The notes under the pieces were generated by a model. That model worked only from the letters and a program-made list of their open reading frames with translations, did no database searches and was not told the DNA's origin. Below, in pieces: positions 7,973 through 16,363 of a stretch of DNA of 64,000 bases; position 1 is the stretch's first letter; every line of letters begins with the position of its first letter. The stretch is from CAYSRC01 sp964433495 (GTDB lineage: Bacteria > Bacillota > Clostridia > Oscillospirales > Ruminococcaceae): positions 1 through 64,000 of the forward strand of contig CAYSRC010000001.1 in NCBI GenBank assembly GCA_964433495.1, given 5' to 3'. Both the position numbers and the translations under genes were made by a program.

Positions 7973-9141
7973 TGCTCTTTCACCTCAAAATCAATGTCGT
8001 AAAAGCTCTTTTTAAGGGATATGCCGCGCCGCAGCGCGGCCTTTATCCCGCTCACGATCGTTTGGGAGACGCCCTCGCCGCCGAACGGCAGGGGCATCGT
8101 GCGGCAGACGTCCGCAAAGGCGGGGCTCAGCGCCCGCTCGATCGCCCGCCGGATCTCCCCGCGCTCGCACGGGCAGCTGACGACGCTTGCGGCGCACAGC
8201 CGCCCGCGCTGCCGCTCGCCCACGTTGACCGACGGTCTGCGCAGGGTCGGGGCCTCGACAAGGGCGCTGCTCGAGTTGCCGACCGCCGCCGCGCACAGCG
8301 CAAGGGCCGAGAGATAGCGCTTCATGCCGAGGCTTTTTACAAGCTTGCAGCCGGGGTGCTCGCGGCAGAAGCCCTCGATCGCCGCGTTTATCCGCTCGCC
8401 GCCCTCGTCCGCGTTGGCGGCGGTGAACAGGACGGGCAGCCCGACATCCTCGAGTGCCGCGAGCAGCTCGTGTGCACCCGAGAGGGGGACGGCCGACATC
8501 GTCTCGGGGTGGAAGGTACACAGCAGAAAACGCCCCGAAAAGTCGAAGTCCACGTCCCGCGAAAGGTCGTCCCGCGAAACCCGCTCGACGCGCAGGATGT
8601 TCTCTGCGCCGAGCGCGCCCGCCGTCACCACGGTGTCGGGCTGCTCGCCGAGCTGGATGATCCGCCTGCGGTAGGGCTCGGCCGACGCGAAGTGCAGGCT
8701 TGCCATCTTGGTCATGCAGTGGCGGAAGAACTCGTCCTTCGCGCCCTCGGTCGTCTCACCCCCGCTTATGTGCGCGACGGGCACGCCGCACACCGCCGCC
8801 GCCGTCACGACCGAAAACATCTCATAGCGGTCGCCGAGCACGACGACGATGTCGGGGCGCTCGCTCGAAAAGAGCGCCGAAAACCTTGAGAGGGCGTCCG
8901 CCATCGTCAGCGGCACCGGGCGCGCGGGGTCGTTGCCCATGATGTCGACGGGGGTGTAGCGCACCCCGCAGCTGTCAATCTCGCGGGCGGTGCGCCCGAG
9001 CGCGTCCACAAGGTGGGAGCCGGTCGCGACCACCTTCGTCTCAAAGTCGGCGTCGGCGCCGAGGCGGTTGATCACCGGCAGCAGCAGCCCGAAGTCGGCC
9101 CTCGTGCTCGTGACGACAAACGCCCTGTACGGTTTGCTCAT
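7969..9141 (-). CDS. neuC: UDP-GlcNAc 2-epimerase, hydrolysing (NeuC/LegG-like)
   Basis: Predicted hydrolysing epimerase of 390 aa that turns a UDP-HexNAc into a free ManNAc-type sugar, the entry step of sialic/legionaminic acid synthesis. Family landmarks: STRADFGLLLPVINRL at the N-terminus, VVLGDRYEMF, and HISGGETTEGAKDEFFRH in the active-site region. Two ATGs compete; the one at 9141 has AGGAG four bases upstream, whereas the one at 9153 has GGGGAG directly abutting, so 9141 is chosen. It is the first gene of the minus-strand operon. Confidence 0.9.
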   Translation of the reverse strand: MSKPYRAFVVTSTRADFGLLLPVINRLGADADFETKVVATGSHLVDALGRTAREIDSCGVRYTPVDIMGNDPARPVPLTMADALSRFSALFSSERPDIVVVLGDRYEMFSVVTAAAVCGVPVAHISGGETTEGAKDEFFRHCMTKMASLHFASAEPYRRRIIQLGEQPDTVVTAGALGAENILRVERVSRDDLSRDVDFDFSGRFLLCTFHPETMSAVPLSGAHELLAALEDVGLPVLFTAANADEGGERINAAIEGFCREHPGCKLVKSLGMKRYLSALALCAAAVGNSSSALVEAPTLRRPSVNVGERQRGRLCAASVVSCPCERGEIRRAIERALSPAFADVCRTMPLPFGGEGVSQTIVSGIKAALRRGISLKKSFYDIDFEVKEQ

Positions 9142-9719
9142 CTGTCTCCTCATCTCCCCGCCGCGTCCGACGGGGCGGGGCGCGGGGCGCGGCGGGCGGG
9201 GGCCCCGCCTGCCGGATTTGGTTTATCTTTAATGTATTTTATTATAGTGGTTTTCAAGGCCAAAAACAACCGTGTCGCGCCCTGTTTTTCGCCTTTGCCG
9301 CGCCGACCCTGCGGGGCGGCGTTCGGCCGAAAAAGGAGCCCTGCGTTTTTTTGGCGCTTTCGTCCTGCTTTGATGCGCCGCGCGGCATAGGGGGCGCTGT
9401 CCGGACGGAAAAAGAGCGCCGCGTTTTTGACCCCGTCCGCCGCGCTCCCGGCGCGGGCCCCGGGACACGGGGAAAGGGGACGTCCCGCGGGGCTTGAGGG
9501 GCGCGGACAAAGGGAGGTATCCGGCACGCGGCTGCCGCTTGTTTTCTTTAAAAAAATGCGGTACAATGTCGATAAGCTTGATTTGTGAATTTTTTGTTAA
9601 TTTTTCACCCCGAGGCCGGAGGCTTTGCCGGGGGCGGCCGCTCGGCGAAAACCGTGCGGCCCCTTCCGCGCGCACCGGCGCGCGGCGGCTGTTTCGGGGC
9701 GGCAGAAAGGCGGATAACC
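9142..9719. other. Intergenic region between divergent neuC and Nudix genes
   Basis: A 578 bp gene-free stretch. Near 9241-9246 a TATAAT box can be read on the minus strand in front of neuC, without a convincing -35. At 9539-9567 a good plus-strand promoter is visible. The middle is GC-rich with two similar short pieces ('gccctgcgttttttt' near 9341 and 'gcgccgcgttttt' near 9415). No conserved ORF or RNA motif was recognised. Confidence 0.6.
9539..9567 (+). promoter_or_regulatory. Sigma-A-type promoter before the Nudix gene
   Basis: TTGTTT at 9539-9544, a 17 bp spacer, TACAAT at 9562-9567; about 150 bp upstream of the Nudix start codon. Confidence 0.55.
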
Positions 9720-10250
9720 ATGGAACTCAACGAGACCTGTCAGACGGAAAACGAGATATTCAGCGGCAAGATCATCAGGGTGCACGTCGACGAGGTGGTG
9801 CAGGCGAGCGGCCGGCGCGCGAGGCGCGAGGTGGTCGAGCACCCGGGCGGCGTGTGTATGGCGGCGGTGGACGCCGAGCGCAACATCTACCTTGTCGACC
9901 AGTTTCGCTATCCCATGCACGAGGCGGTCACCGAGCTGCCCGCGGGCAAGCTCGAGTGGGGCGAGGACCCCGACGCCGCGGCCGCGCGCGAGCTCAAGGA
10001 GGAGACGGGCTGCACGGCGGACTCGATAAAGCGCCTCGGCGTGACCTATCCCACGCCCGGCTACTCGGCCGAAAAGCTCTACCTCTACCTCGCGACGGGG
10101 CTGCACACGGGCGAGATGCAGCCCGACGAGGGGGAGTACCTCAACTGCTACAAGCTGCCGCTGCGCGAGGCGGTCGAGATGGTGAAGGACAACAGGATAA
10201 AGGACGGCAAGTCGATATCGCTGATCCTGCTCGCCGACAGCATGGTTTAA
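9720..10250 (+). CDS. Nudix hydrolase, ADP-ribose pyrophosphatase-like
   Basis: A 176-aa hydrolase of the ADP-ribose pyrophosphatase (NudF/YqkG) type, cleaving ADP-ribose or similar nucleotide sugars to AMP and sugar phosphate. The complete Nudix box spans residues 77-98 (G77, E83, R90, E91, E94, E95, G97), and the preceding VDQFRYP and ELPAGKLEWGE are typical of the ADPRase branch. The frame is open further upstream, but the ATG at 9720 gives the family length. GDPD follows 18 bp downstream and is probably cotranscribed. In this genome it could also process ADP-ribose released by the macrodomain protein, though that is inference. Confidence 0.92.
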   Translation: MELNETCQTENEIFSGKIIRVHVDEVVQASGRRARREVVEHPGGVCMAAVDAERNIYLVDQFRYPMHEAVTELPAGKLEWGEDPDAAAARELKEETGCTADSIKRLGVTYPTPGYSAEKLYLYLATGLHTGEMQPDEGEYLNCYKLPLREAVEMVKDNRIKDGKSISLILLADSMV

Positions 10251-10268
10251 AAAGGGGAGGCCGGGCGT

Positions 10269-11129
10269 ATGATTTGGCTGTATATCATCGGCGGCGTGTG
10301 CGCGGCGCTTGCGGCCCTTTGGCTGTTTCTGTTCCTCCCCGGCAGGCCCGCCGAGCGGCAGCGGGAGGTGTTCGGCGGGCGGTATTTTGCGCACAGGGGG
10401 CTCTATGACAACGACGCGGGCGTGCCCGAAAACTCGCTTGCCGCGTTTAAAAACGCCGCTCGGCACGGGTACGGCTGCGAGCTCGACGTGCAGTTTACGA
10501 AGGACAAAAAGCTCATCGTCTTTCACGACAACGACTTTAAGCGCGCGAGCGGCGTCGACACCCCGGTGTGGGAGCTCACCTACGACGAGGTGCAAAGGCT
10601 CCCGCTGTTCGGCTCGGACGAGCGCGCGCCGCTCTTTTCCGAGGTGCTTCGGTGCATGGACGGCAGGGCGCCGCTCATCGTCGAGATAAAGGCCGAGGGC
10701 GTCGACACCGCGTGGTACCGCGAGGTGTTTGAGGCGACAAAAAAGGAGCTTAAGGGCTATAAGGGCGAGTACTGCATCGAGAGCTTTCACCCCTATGTCG
10801 TGCGGCTCGTCAAAAAGCATATGCCGCAGGTGCTGCGCGGCCAGCTGGTCGGGGGCGTGCGGGACAGGGGTGCGCTCAAAAAGCCCGTCGCGCTCGCGCT
10901 CGCGTGGCTGCTCACGAGCTTTTACACCCGCCCGCAGTTTATCGCGTATGACGAGCGATATATCGGCAGACCGCTGCGGGCCGCCAAAAGGCTCGGTGCG
11001 ATGTCGGTGATGTGGACGGTGCGCACCCTCGAGCGGTGCCGCGAGCTCGAAAAAACCGAGGGCGCGATTATCTTCGAGCACTGCGACCCCGGCGTGCGGT
11101 TCACAGGGCGGAAGGAAGGCTCCGACTGA
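10269..11129 (+). CDS. Membrane-anchored glycerophosphodiester phosphodiesterase
   Basis: A 286-aa enzyme predicted to hydrolyse glycerophosphodiesters to glycerol-3-phosphate and an alcohol. It has an N-terminal membrane segment (about residues 1-22, IWLYIIGGVCAALAALWLFLF) and then the GDPD core: FAHRGLYDNDAGVPENSLAAF with the catalytic His/Arg and Glu, CELDVQFTKDKKLIVFHD with metal and catalytic residues, and IVEIKAEG. GGGGAGG lies eight bases before the start. The topology puts the catalytic domain either side of the membrane; not determinable here. Confidence 0.93.
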   Translation: MIWLYIIGGVCAALAALWLFLFLPGRPAERQREVFGGRYFAHRGLYDNDAGVPENSLAAFKNAARHGYGCELDVQFTKDKKLIVFHDNDFKRASGVDTPVWELTYDEVQRLPLFGSDERAPLFSEVLRCMDGRAPLIVEIKAEGVDTAWYREVFEATKKELKGYKGEYCIESFHPYVVRLVKKHMPQVLRGQLVGGVRDRGALKKPVALALAWLLTSFYTRPQFIAYDERYIGRPLRAAKRLGAMSVMWTVRTLERCRELEKTEGAIIFEHCDPGVRFTGRKEGSD

Positions 11130-11213
11130 CCTGCGGCGGGGCCCCTTCGGGCGGGGCGCGCGGATATCGTCCCCGATAGGGACGGGGGCGAGGCGCTGTC
11201 AGTAGATAATTAT

Positions 11214-11241
11214 TTGAAAAACGGCCGCTACACTGTATAAT
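11214..11241 (+). promoter_or_regulatory. Sigma-A-type promoter before the E2-like gene
   Basis: TTGAAA at 11214-11219, 16 bp spacer, TATAAT at 11236-11241. Fifteen bases from the -35 box onward (TTGAAAAACGGCCGC) are identical to the promoter at 32144. The predicted transcript would have a GC-rich leader of about 180 nt with a 7 bp hairpin GCCCGCG/CGCGGGC around 11335-11351. Confidence 0.65.
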
Positions 11242-11424
11242 GCTATAGGTGCGTTTGCGAAAAAGACGCGGGGAGGCGGCGGACTGCCGCAGCTCGCGTT
11301 CGGGCGGGCTGACGGGGCCGAAGAGAACAGGACGCCCGCGGTGCGCGGGCACGGGTAAACAGCTTTGCGGGGAGGTACGCGCTTGCGGACGCGCGGACCC
11401 CATTCAAAAACGGAGGTACGGAAC

Positions 11425-12321
11425 ATGTTCGGAAGAAGGCCGGACGGCAGAGCCGTCAAGCACGGCATAGACCATATTACCGGCGTCGTGCCGCATATCA
11501 TGACCAAGCGCAACGACGCGATGAATTTTTGCACACAGTATTTTGACAGCGAGATCCTCTCGAGCTACGTGCGCAGAAAGCGCGCCGAGGGGCGCAAGAT
11601 GTCGCAGATGTCGGTGATGCTCGCGGCGTATGTGCGCGCGATATCCCAAATGCCGCAGCTCAACCGCTTTGTGGTCGGGCGTACCATCTACGCGAGAAAC
11701 GAGCTGTGCGTCTCGTTCGCAATGGTGAAAGCAAAGGGGAAAAACGACTTTTTGGAGACGACCGTCAAGGTGTATTTTGACCCCGCCGACACCGTGTTTG
11801 ACGTGTCGCGCAAGGTCGAGGAGACGATTGCGAAGAACAAGGACCTCGACAACAACAACAAGACCGACAGGGTCGCGAAGGCCCTGCTCAAGGTCCCGGG
11901 GCTTATCCGCGTCGGCGCGGGGATCCTCAAGTTTTTGGACAAATTCGGGCTCATGCCGCGCCTCGTCGTGGACGCGTCCCCCTTCCACACCAGCATGTTT
12001 ATCACCAACCTTGCGTCGATAAACCTCGGCTCGCTCTACCATCATCTCTACAACTTCGGCACGACCACCGTCTTTCTCGGCCTCGGCAAAAAGGAGCCGC
12101 GGGTGAAGATAGAAAAGGACGGCAGCGTCAGCGCCAAATACATGTATCCCGTGGGCGTCGTCACCGACGAGAGGATAGCGCCGGGCGCGATATACGGCAT
12201 GGCGTTTCAGCTGCTGCAGCGATACCTCACCAACCCCGAGCTGCTCGAGACGCCGCCCGAGGAGGTGTTCTACGACGACGGCGTGGAGTACCGCTGCCGC
12301 CCCGAGCGGGTGCACAGCTAA
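11425..12321 (+). CDS. 2-oxoacid dehydrogenase E2-like acyltransferase, likely inactive
   Basis: A 298-aa protein with the chloramphenicol-acetyltransferase-like fold of the 2-oxoacid dehydrogenase E2 catalytic domain, with no lipoyl or subunit-binding domain. Visible E2-like blocks: MTKRNDAMNFCTQYFD, LVVDASPFHTSMFITNLASI, and a C-terminal VVTDERIAPGAIYGMAFQ. In true E2 enzymes the last block reads DHRxxDG; here the catalytic His is Glu249 and the Asp is Pro253, so acyltransferase activity is doubtful. The start is ATG with GGAGG nine bases upstream. No E1 or E3 gene is nearby, so it is not part of a dehydrogenase complex locus. Confidence 0.8.
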   Translation: MFGRRPDGRAVKHGIDHITGVVPHIMTKRNDAMNFCTQYFDSEILSSYVRRKRAEGRKMSQMSVMLAAYVRAISQMPQLNRFVVGRTIYARNELCVSFAMVKAKGKNDFLETTVKVYFDPADTVFDVSRKVEETIAKNKDLDNNNKTDRVAKALLKVPGLIRVGAGILKFLDKFGLMPRLVVDASPFHTSMFITNLASINLGSLYHHLYNFGTTTVFLGLGKKEPRVKIEKDGSVSAKYMYPVGVVTDERIAPGAIYGMAFQLLQRYLTNPELLETPPEEVFYDDGVEYRCRPERVHS

Positions 12322-12420
12322 GACCCCGCCCGCGCCGAAAATTTTTTCGTGTCGGGGCGCAACACATCGGACGCTTTTTTATACTTGTTGTTTAGAGGCC
12401 GTTTCGGGCGCCGGGGCTCA

Positions 12421-12448
12421 TTGCGGCGGCAAACCAAACAAATATAAA
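12421..12448 (+). promoter_or_regulatory. Candidate promoter for the ABC exporter operon
   Basis: TTGCGG at 12421-12426, 16 bp spacer, TATAAA at 12443-12448, 76 bp upstream of the ATPase start codon, in an otherwise AT-rich patch. Confidence 0.45.
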
Positions 12449-12524
12449 TACAAAAAATCAACTTCGCCCGCGCCGTCCGTTTTCGGGCCGGGCGAGCGGG
12501 CAAAAAAGGGGGAGAGGGCCGACG

Positions 12525-13229
12525 GTGGAAAGCATAATCAGCACCAACCGGCTGCACAAGATATACCGCGTCGGCGAAACGAGCGTGCACGCGCTCGCAG
12601 GCGTCTCGATTAACGTCGAGAAGGGCGAGTTTGTCTCGATAACAGGCACGAGCGGTTCGGGCAAGTCGACGCTGCTCAACATGCTCGCGGGGCTTGAGTC
12701 GGTCACGGCGGGCGAGGTTGTCGTCGCGGGCAGGCATATCGAACGGATGAGCGAAAACGAGCTTGTCAACTTCAGACGGCAGCAGGTCGGCTTTATCTTT
12801 CAGCAGTTCAACCTCATCCCGACCATGAACGCCGAGGAGAACGTCGCGCTGCCGCTCAACTTCAGGGGCGAGGGCAAGGCGTCCCGCCTCAAAAAGGCGC
12901 GCGAGATGCTGGACGTCGTGGGCCTTGCGAGCCACGCGAAGCACCTGCCCATGCAGATGTCGGGCGGGCAGCAGCAGCGCATCGGCATAGCCCGTGCGCT
13001 GGTGGTCGACCCCAAGATCATCTTCGCCGACGAGCCGACGGGCAACCTCGACAGCCGCAACGGCGAGGAGATCATGGAGCTGCTGCGGAGCATAGTGGAG
13101 AACCGGAAAAAGACCATCGTGATGGTCACGCACGATTTAGTCCTTGCACATAAAAGCGACCGCATCATCTACATAAAGGACGGGCGCGTTGTGAACGAAG
13201 AGCATATATCGGAGGGAAATGTCAAATGA
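12525..13229 (+). CDS. ABC transporter ATP-binding protein (MacB/LolD type)
   Basis: A 234-aa ATPase subunit: Walker A GTSGSGKST near residues 42-50, Q-loop FIFQQFNL, signature MSGGQQQR, Walker B IIFADEPTGNLDS, and H-loop MVTHD. The sequence class is the LolD/MacB/FtsE group that pairs with FtsX-like permeases. The start is GTG with GGGGGAGAGGG upstream. It overlaps the next gene by 4 bp (ATGA) and forms a three-gene unit with a secreted adaptor-like protein and a permease. Likely a mechanotransmission or export system rather than an importer. Confidence 0.95.
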   Translation: MESIISTNRLHKIYRVGETSVHALAGVSINVEKGEFVSITGTSGSGKSTLLNMLAGLESVTAGEVVVAGRHIERMSENELVNFRRQQVGFIFQQFNLIPTMNAEENVALPLNFRGEGKASRLKKAREMLDVVGLASHAKHLPMQMSGGQQQRIGIARALVVDPKIIFADEPTGNLDSRNGEEIMELLRSIVENRKKTIVMVTHDLVLAHKSDRIIYIKDGRVVNEEHISEGNVK

Positions 13230-14656
13230 AAAAGATGCTGAGCCTTGTGCTTGTGCTGATGCTTGCGGTCGCGCTTGCGGCCCCCGCCGCGGTTTTCGCG
13301 GAGGACGGCGTCAAGCTGTTCGTGCCCGTCGGCTCGGACGGCAACCCCATCAAGGGCAATTCGGTCGTGGCGGGAAATTACCTCGCGGCGGACGTCTACT
13401 TTAAGTACGTCGGGGGCGGGGACGACACGATAAACGTCATCGGCCTCGACATCGACACCAAGGGCGGCGACCTCGCGCAGTTCCCGTTCGACCCGACGAG
13501 CTCGACCTACTACATAAGCGTCGGCCCCGTCGACGTGGCGGCGACGCCCGTCGTGGGCCCCTACAGCTTTAACATGCGCTGCCGCGGCGACGCGACCGCC
13601 GGATACTACGGCGTCAACTTCATCCTTACATACGAGCGCACGACGACTGTCACCGCAGAGGACGGTACACAAACCTCTCAGACGACCACCGAGACGGCCG
13701 TCGTCCCGTGGGACGTGCTGGTGCGGGTGCCCGAGGACGCGCCGAGCGCGACGGTCGGCGCGGTGCCCAAGGTGCTCATCACCGGCTTCACCACCAACCC
13801 CGCCAGCGTCGTCGCGGGCGAGGATTTTGCGCTCAACGTCACCTTTAAAAACACCTCGTCGTCCAACAGCATCGACAACCTTAAGGCGGTGCTCGGCTCG
13901 GACGGCACCTTCAACCCCGTCTCGGGCTCGTCCACCATGTTTGTCCAGCACCTCGACCCCGGCGCGAGCTCGTCCCTCTCCATCACCCTGCACGCCAAGG
14001 CGGACGCGTCGCCCGGCTCCTATTCGGTGAAGTTCGCGATGACCTTTGACGCGCCCGGTGTCAAGGACCCGATTGTCGACGAGGAGTCGCTCTCGATCCC
14101 CGTCGTGCAGGTGCCCAAAATCAACGTGACGAGCATACAGACCATGGGCAACATGATGGTCGGAAGCGACCTCAACGTCATGAGCAGCGTCAACAACACG
14201 GGCAAGTCGGTGCTGTACAACGTCATGGCACGGGTGCACGACACGGGCGGGCTGCTGGGCTCTGAGGAGAGCTATCTCGGCAACATCCAGCCGGGCGAGA
14301 GCAAGAATGTCGACGTCTATCTCGGCGCGATGTCGGCGGGCGACACGGCGGTCGTCGTGTCGGTGACCTATGAGGATGAAAACGGCGTCTCCTACAGCGC
14401 CGAGGTGACGGCGGACGTCTCGATTCAGGAGCAGATGTCCTACGACGACCCGTGGATGGACGAACCCGTCATGCCCGAGCCCGAGCAGACGGGTCTCGCG
14501 TGGTGGATATACGCCCTCATCGGCCTCGCCGCCGCGGGCATTGCGGCGCTTGTCGTTGTGCGGGTCATCAAAAAGAAAAAGGCGCGCGAGCGCGACCTCG
14601 CTGAGGCGAGGGCCCTCGACGAGAAGTATCTGAGGGACTCAGAGGATAGACTATGA
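13226..14656 (+). CDS. Secreted membrane-anchored adaptor-like protein with Ig-type repeats
   Basis: A 476-aa exported protein: signal peptide at 1-27 (ending AVFAED), a beta-rich ectodomain with several CARDB/NEW3-like Ig-fold repeats (for example FALNVTFKNTSSSNSIDNLKA and LNVMSSVNNTGKSVLYNVMA), a Pro/Glu linker, one C-terminal membrane helix (about 428-450) and a basic cytoplasmic tail. The topology, an ectodomain tethered outside beside an FtsX-like permease, suggests a role like the MacA adaptor, although it is not a HlyD-family protein. Overlaps of 4 bp on both sides tie it to the ATPase and permease. Confidence 0.82.
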   Translation: MKKMLSLVLVLMLAVALAAPAAVFAEDGVKLFVPVGSDGNPIKGNSVVAGNYLAADVYFKYVGGGDDTINVIGLDIDTKGGDLAQFPFDPTSSTYYISVGPVDVAATPVVGPYSFNMRCRGDATAGYYGVNFILTYERTTTVTAEDGTQTSQTTTETAVVPWDVLVRVPEDAPSATVGAVPKVLITGFTTNPASVVAGEDFALNVTFKNTSSSNSIDNLKAVLGSDGTFNPVSGSSTMFVQHLDPGASSSLSITLHAKADASPGSYSVKFAMTFDAPGVKDPIVDEESLSIPVVQVPKINVTSIQTMGNMMVGSDLNVMSSVNNTGKSVLYNVMARVHDTGGLLGSEESYLGNIQPGESKNVDVYLGAMSAGDTAVVVSVTYEDENGVSYSAEVTADVSIQEQMSYDDPWMDEPVMPEPEQTGLAWWIYALIGLAAAGIAALVVVRVIKKKKARERDLAEARALDEKYLRDSEDRL

Positions 14657-16026
14657 GGTTCAGCGAGCTTTTGAAGTTCAGCGCCGGCAACCTTTGGCGG
14701 CGCAAGCTGCGCACGGTGCTGACGGTTTTGGGCGTCATCATCGGCACCGCGTCCATCGTCGTCATGATGTCGCTCGGCGTCGGCCTCAACGAGTCGTATA
14801 TGCAGCAGGTCGAGAGCAACACGAACGTCACGCTCATCACCGTCTACCAAAACGGCGGCGGGGGCTATTATGCGGGCGGCGGGTATATAGTGGAGGGCGG
14901 CGCTTCGAGCTCGGACGGCTCGGGCGAGAGCCCGAAGATCACCAAGGACACCGTCGCGCAGCTTTCGGCGCTCGACCACGTCAAGTGCGCTTCGCAGGTG
15001 TACAACTTTTCGATAAGGGCGTCGTCGGGGCGCTATGAGGCGTGGCTCGACATCAACGCCGTCAGCCTCGACATGCTGCACGCACTCGATATACCGCTGT
15101 ATGAGGGCGAGCTGCCCCGTGCGGGCGACGACTTTAAGGTCGTCGTGGGCAAGGAGATCGGCAGAAGCTGGTTCTATGACCCCAACGGCGGCTGGGGGGG
15201 CGAGCAGCCCGTGGTCGACATGATGCACGACAGCGTCTTTGCGGTGTACGACCAGGACGCCTATTACAACGGTAAGAACCCCAAAAAGTATCTGCTCGAC
15301 GTGTGCGGCATCGCGGGCAACCCCGACTCGGACGACGAGTACAGCTGGTCGCAGTATGACTACAACAGCTATGCCGACTTTGACGCCGTCGAGGCGCTGT
15401 TCACACGGCTCTTCAAAAAGAACCCGTGGCCCAACCAGCAGACCGACAGCAAGGGCAAGCCGATTATCCCGATGTCCTTCAACCAGGCCTATGTCCTTGT
15501 CGACAACATCGACAACGTGACCGAGGTCCAGGAGGCGATCAACGCCATGGGCTTTCGCGCGTCGAGCGACCTCGACTACATCAAGAGCATGCAGGAGACC
15601 TCGCGAAGCATCCAATATCTTCTCGGCGGCATCGGCGCGGTGTCGCTGCTCGTCGCGGCGATCGGCATCGCAAACACCATGATGATGAGCATCTTTGAGC
15701 GCACAAAGGAGATCGGCATCTTCAAGGTGCTCGGCTGCCCGCTCTCCAACATCCGCGCGATGTTTCTGTGCGAGGCGGGTCTGATCGGCCTCATCGGCGG
15801 GCTGATCGGCCTCGGGCTCAGCTACGGGCTGTCGGCGGTGATCAACGCCCTCACCGTCGGCGGGGGCGGGATGATCGGCGGGGGAGGGTCGTCGACCTCG
15901 CTCATCCCGGTGTGGCTTGCGCTGACCGGCATCGGCGTGGCGGTCGGCGTGGCGCTTGTGGCGGGCATCTCGCCCGCGATACGGGCGACCAAGCTGTCGC
16001 CGCTCGAGGCGATACGGTCGCTGTGA
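14653..16026 (+). CDS. ABC transporter permease (MacB/FtsX-like)
   Basis: A 457-aa permease: an N-terminal helix (LRTVLTVLGVIIGTASIVVMM), a large extracellular MacB-type periplasmic-core-like domain (about 50-300, unusually Tyr/Gly/Asp rich), and three C-terminal helices with the FtsX motif (FERTKEIGIFKVLGCPLSNI) and the terminal SPAIRATKLSPLEAIRSL typical of MacB permeases. It overlaps the adaptor-like gene by 4 bp and is followed by a terminator-like hairpin. The substrate may be a peptide, lipid or drug, or none if it is a signalling transporter. Confidence 0.93.
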   Translation: MRFSELLKFSAGNLWRRKLRTVLTVLGVIIGTASIVVMMSLGVGLNESYMQQVESNTNVTLITVYQNGGGGYYAGGGYIVEGGASSSDGSGESPKITKDTVAQLSALDHVKCASQVYNFSIRASSGRYEAWLDINAVSLDMLHALDIPLYEGELPRAGDDFKVVVGKEIGRSWFYDPNGGWGGEQPVVDMMHDSVFAVYDQDAYYNGKNPKKYLLDVCGIAGNPDSDDEYSWSQYDYNSYADFDAVEALFTRLFKKNPWPNQQTDSKGKPIIPMSFNQAYVLVDNIDNVTEVQEAINAMGFRASSDLDYIKSMQETSRSIQYLLGGIGAVSLLVAAIGIANTMMMSIFERTKEIGIFKVLGCPLSNIRAMFLCEAGLIGLIGGLIGLGLSYGLSAVINALTVGGGGMIGGGGSSTSLIPVWLALTGIGVAVGVALVAGISPAIRATKLSPLEAIRSL

Positions 16027-16363
16027 TACGGGTTCCGAGCGGCGGTATGTCGGCGCGCCGTGTGTACCGACCGTTTTAAACAAAAGAAATCGTTTTTTGT
16101 ATGCGTATGAAAAAGGGGGCCCGGCGGCACAAGCCGTCGGACCCCCTCTGTGTGTTTTTTGGGCGGTTTGCTTTTTTTCATGTTCTTCACGCCGCGGGGT
16201 GCATCTGCCGGAGCGGCCGAAGTCGGGCGGAACGGACATGTGACGGGGTCCCCGGGTGTATGGGGGACCCGACCGCGCGCCGTTTCGCCTGCGCGCGGCA
16301 AGGGAAACTTTAACGGCTCTCGGCAAACCGTGCAGCCTTGGACACCCGTTCGGCGCTTTTCTC
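16027..16363. other. Convergent intergenic region with hairpins
   Basis: 337 bp between two convergent genes. Holds the terminator at 16115-16160 and a second perfect hairpin at 16246-16270 (arms GGGTCCCC/GGGGACCC, 9-base loop) without a T-tract. No conserved ORF is seen in the remainder. Confidence 0.6.
16115..16160 (+). terminator. Rho-independent terminator after the ABC permease
   Basis: GGGGG-C-CCGGCGGC pairs with GCCGTCGG-A-CCCCC around a 4-base loop, followed by a T-rich run ending at 16160. It ends the ABC operon. Confidence 0.75.

Noticed and set aside
9142..9719. Riboswitch or small RNA between neuC and the Nudix gene
   Set aside because: No known aptamer core and no compelling stem-loop; only promoters are visible.
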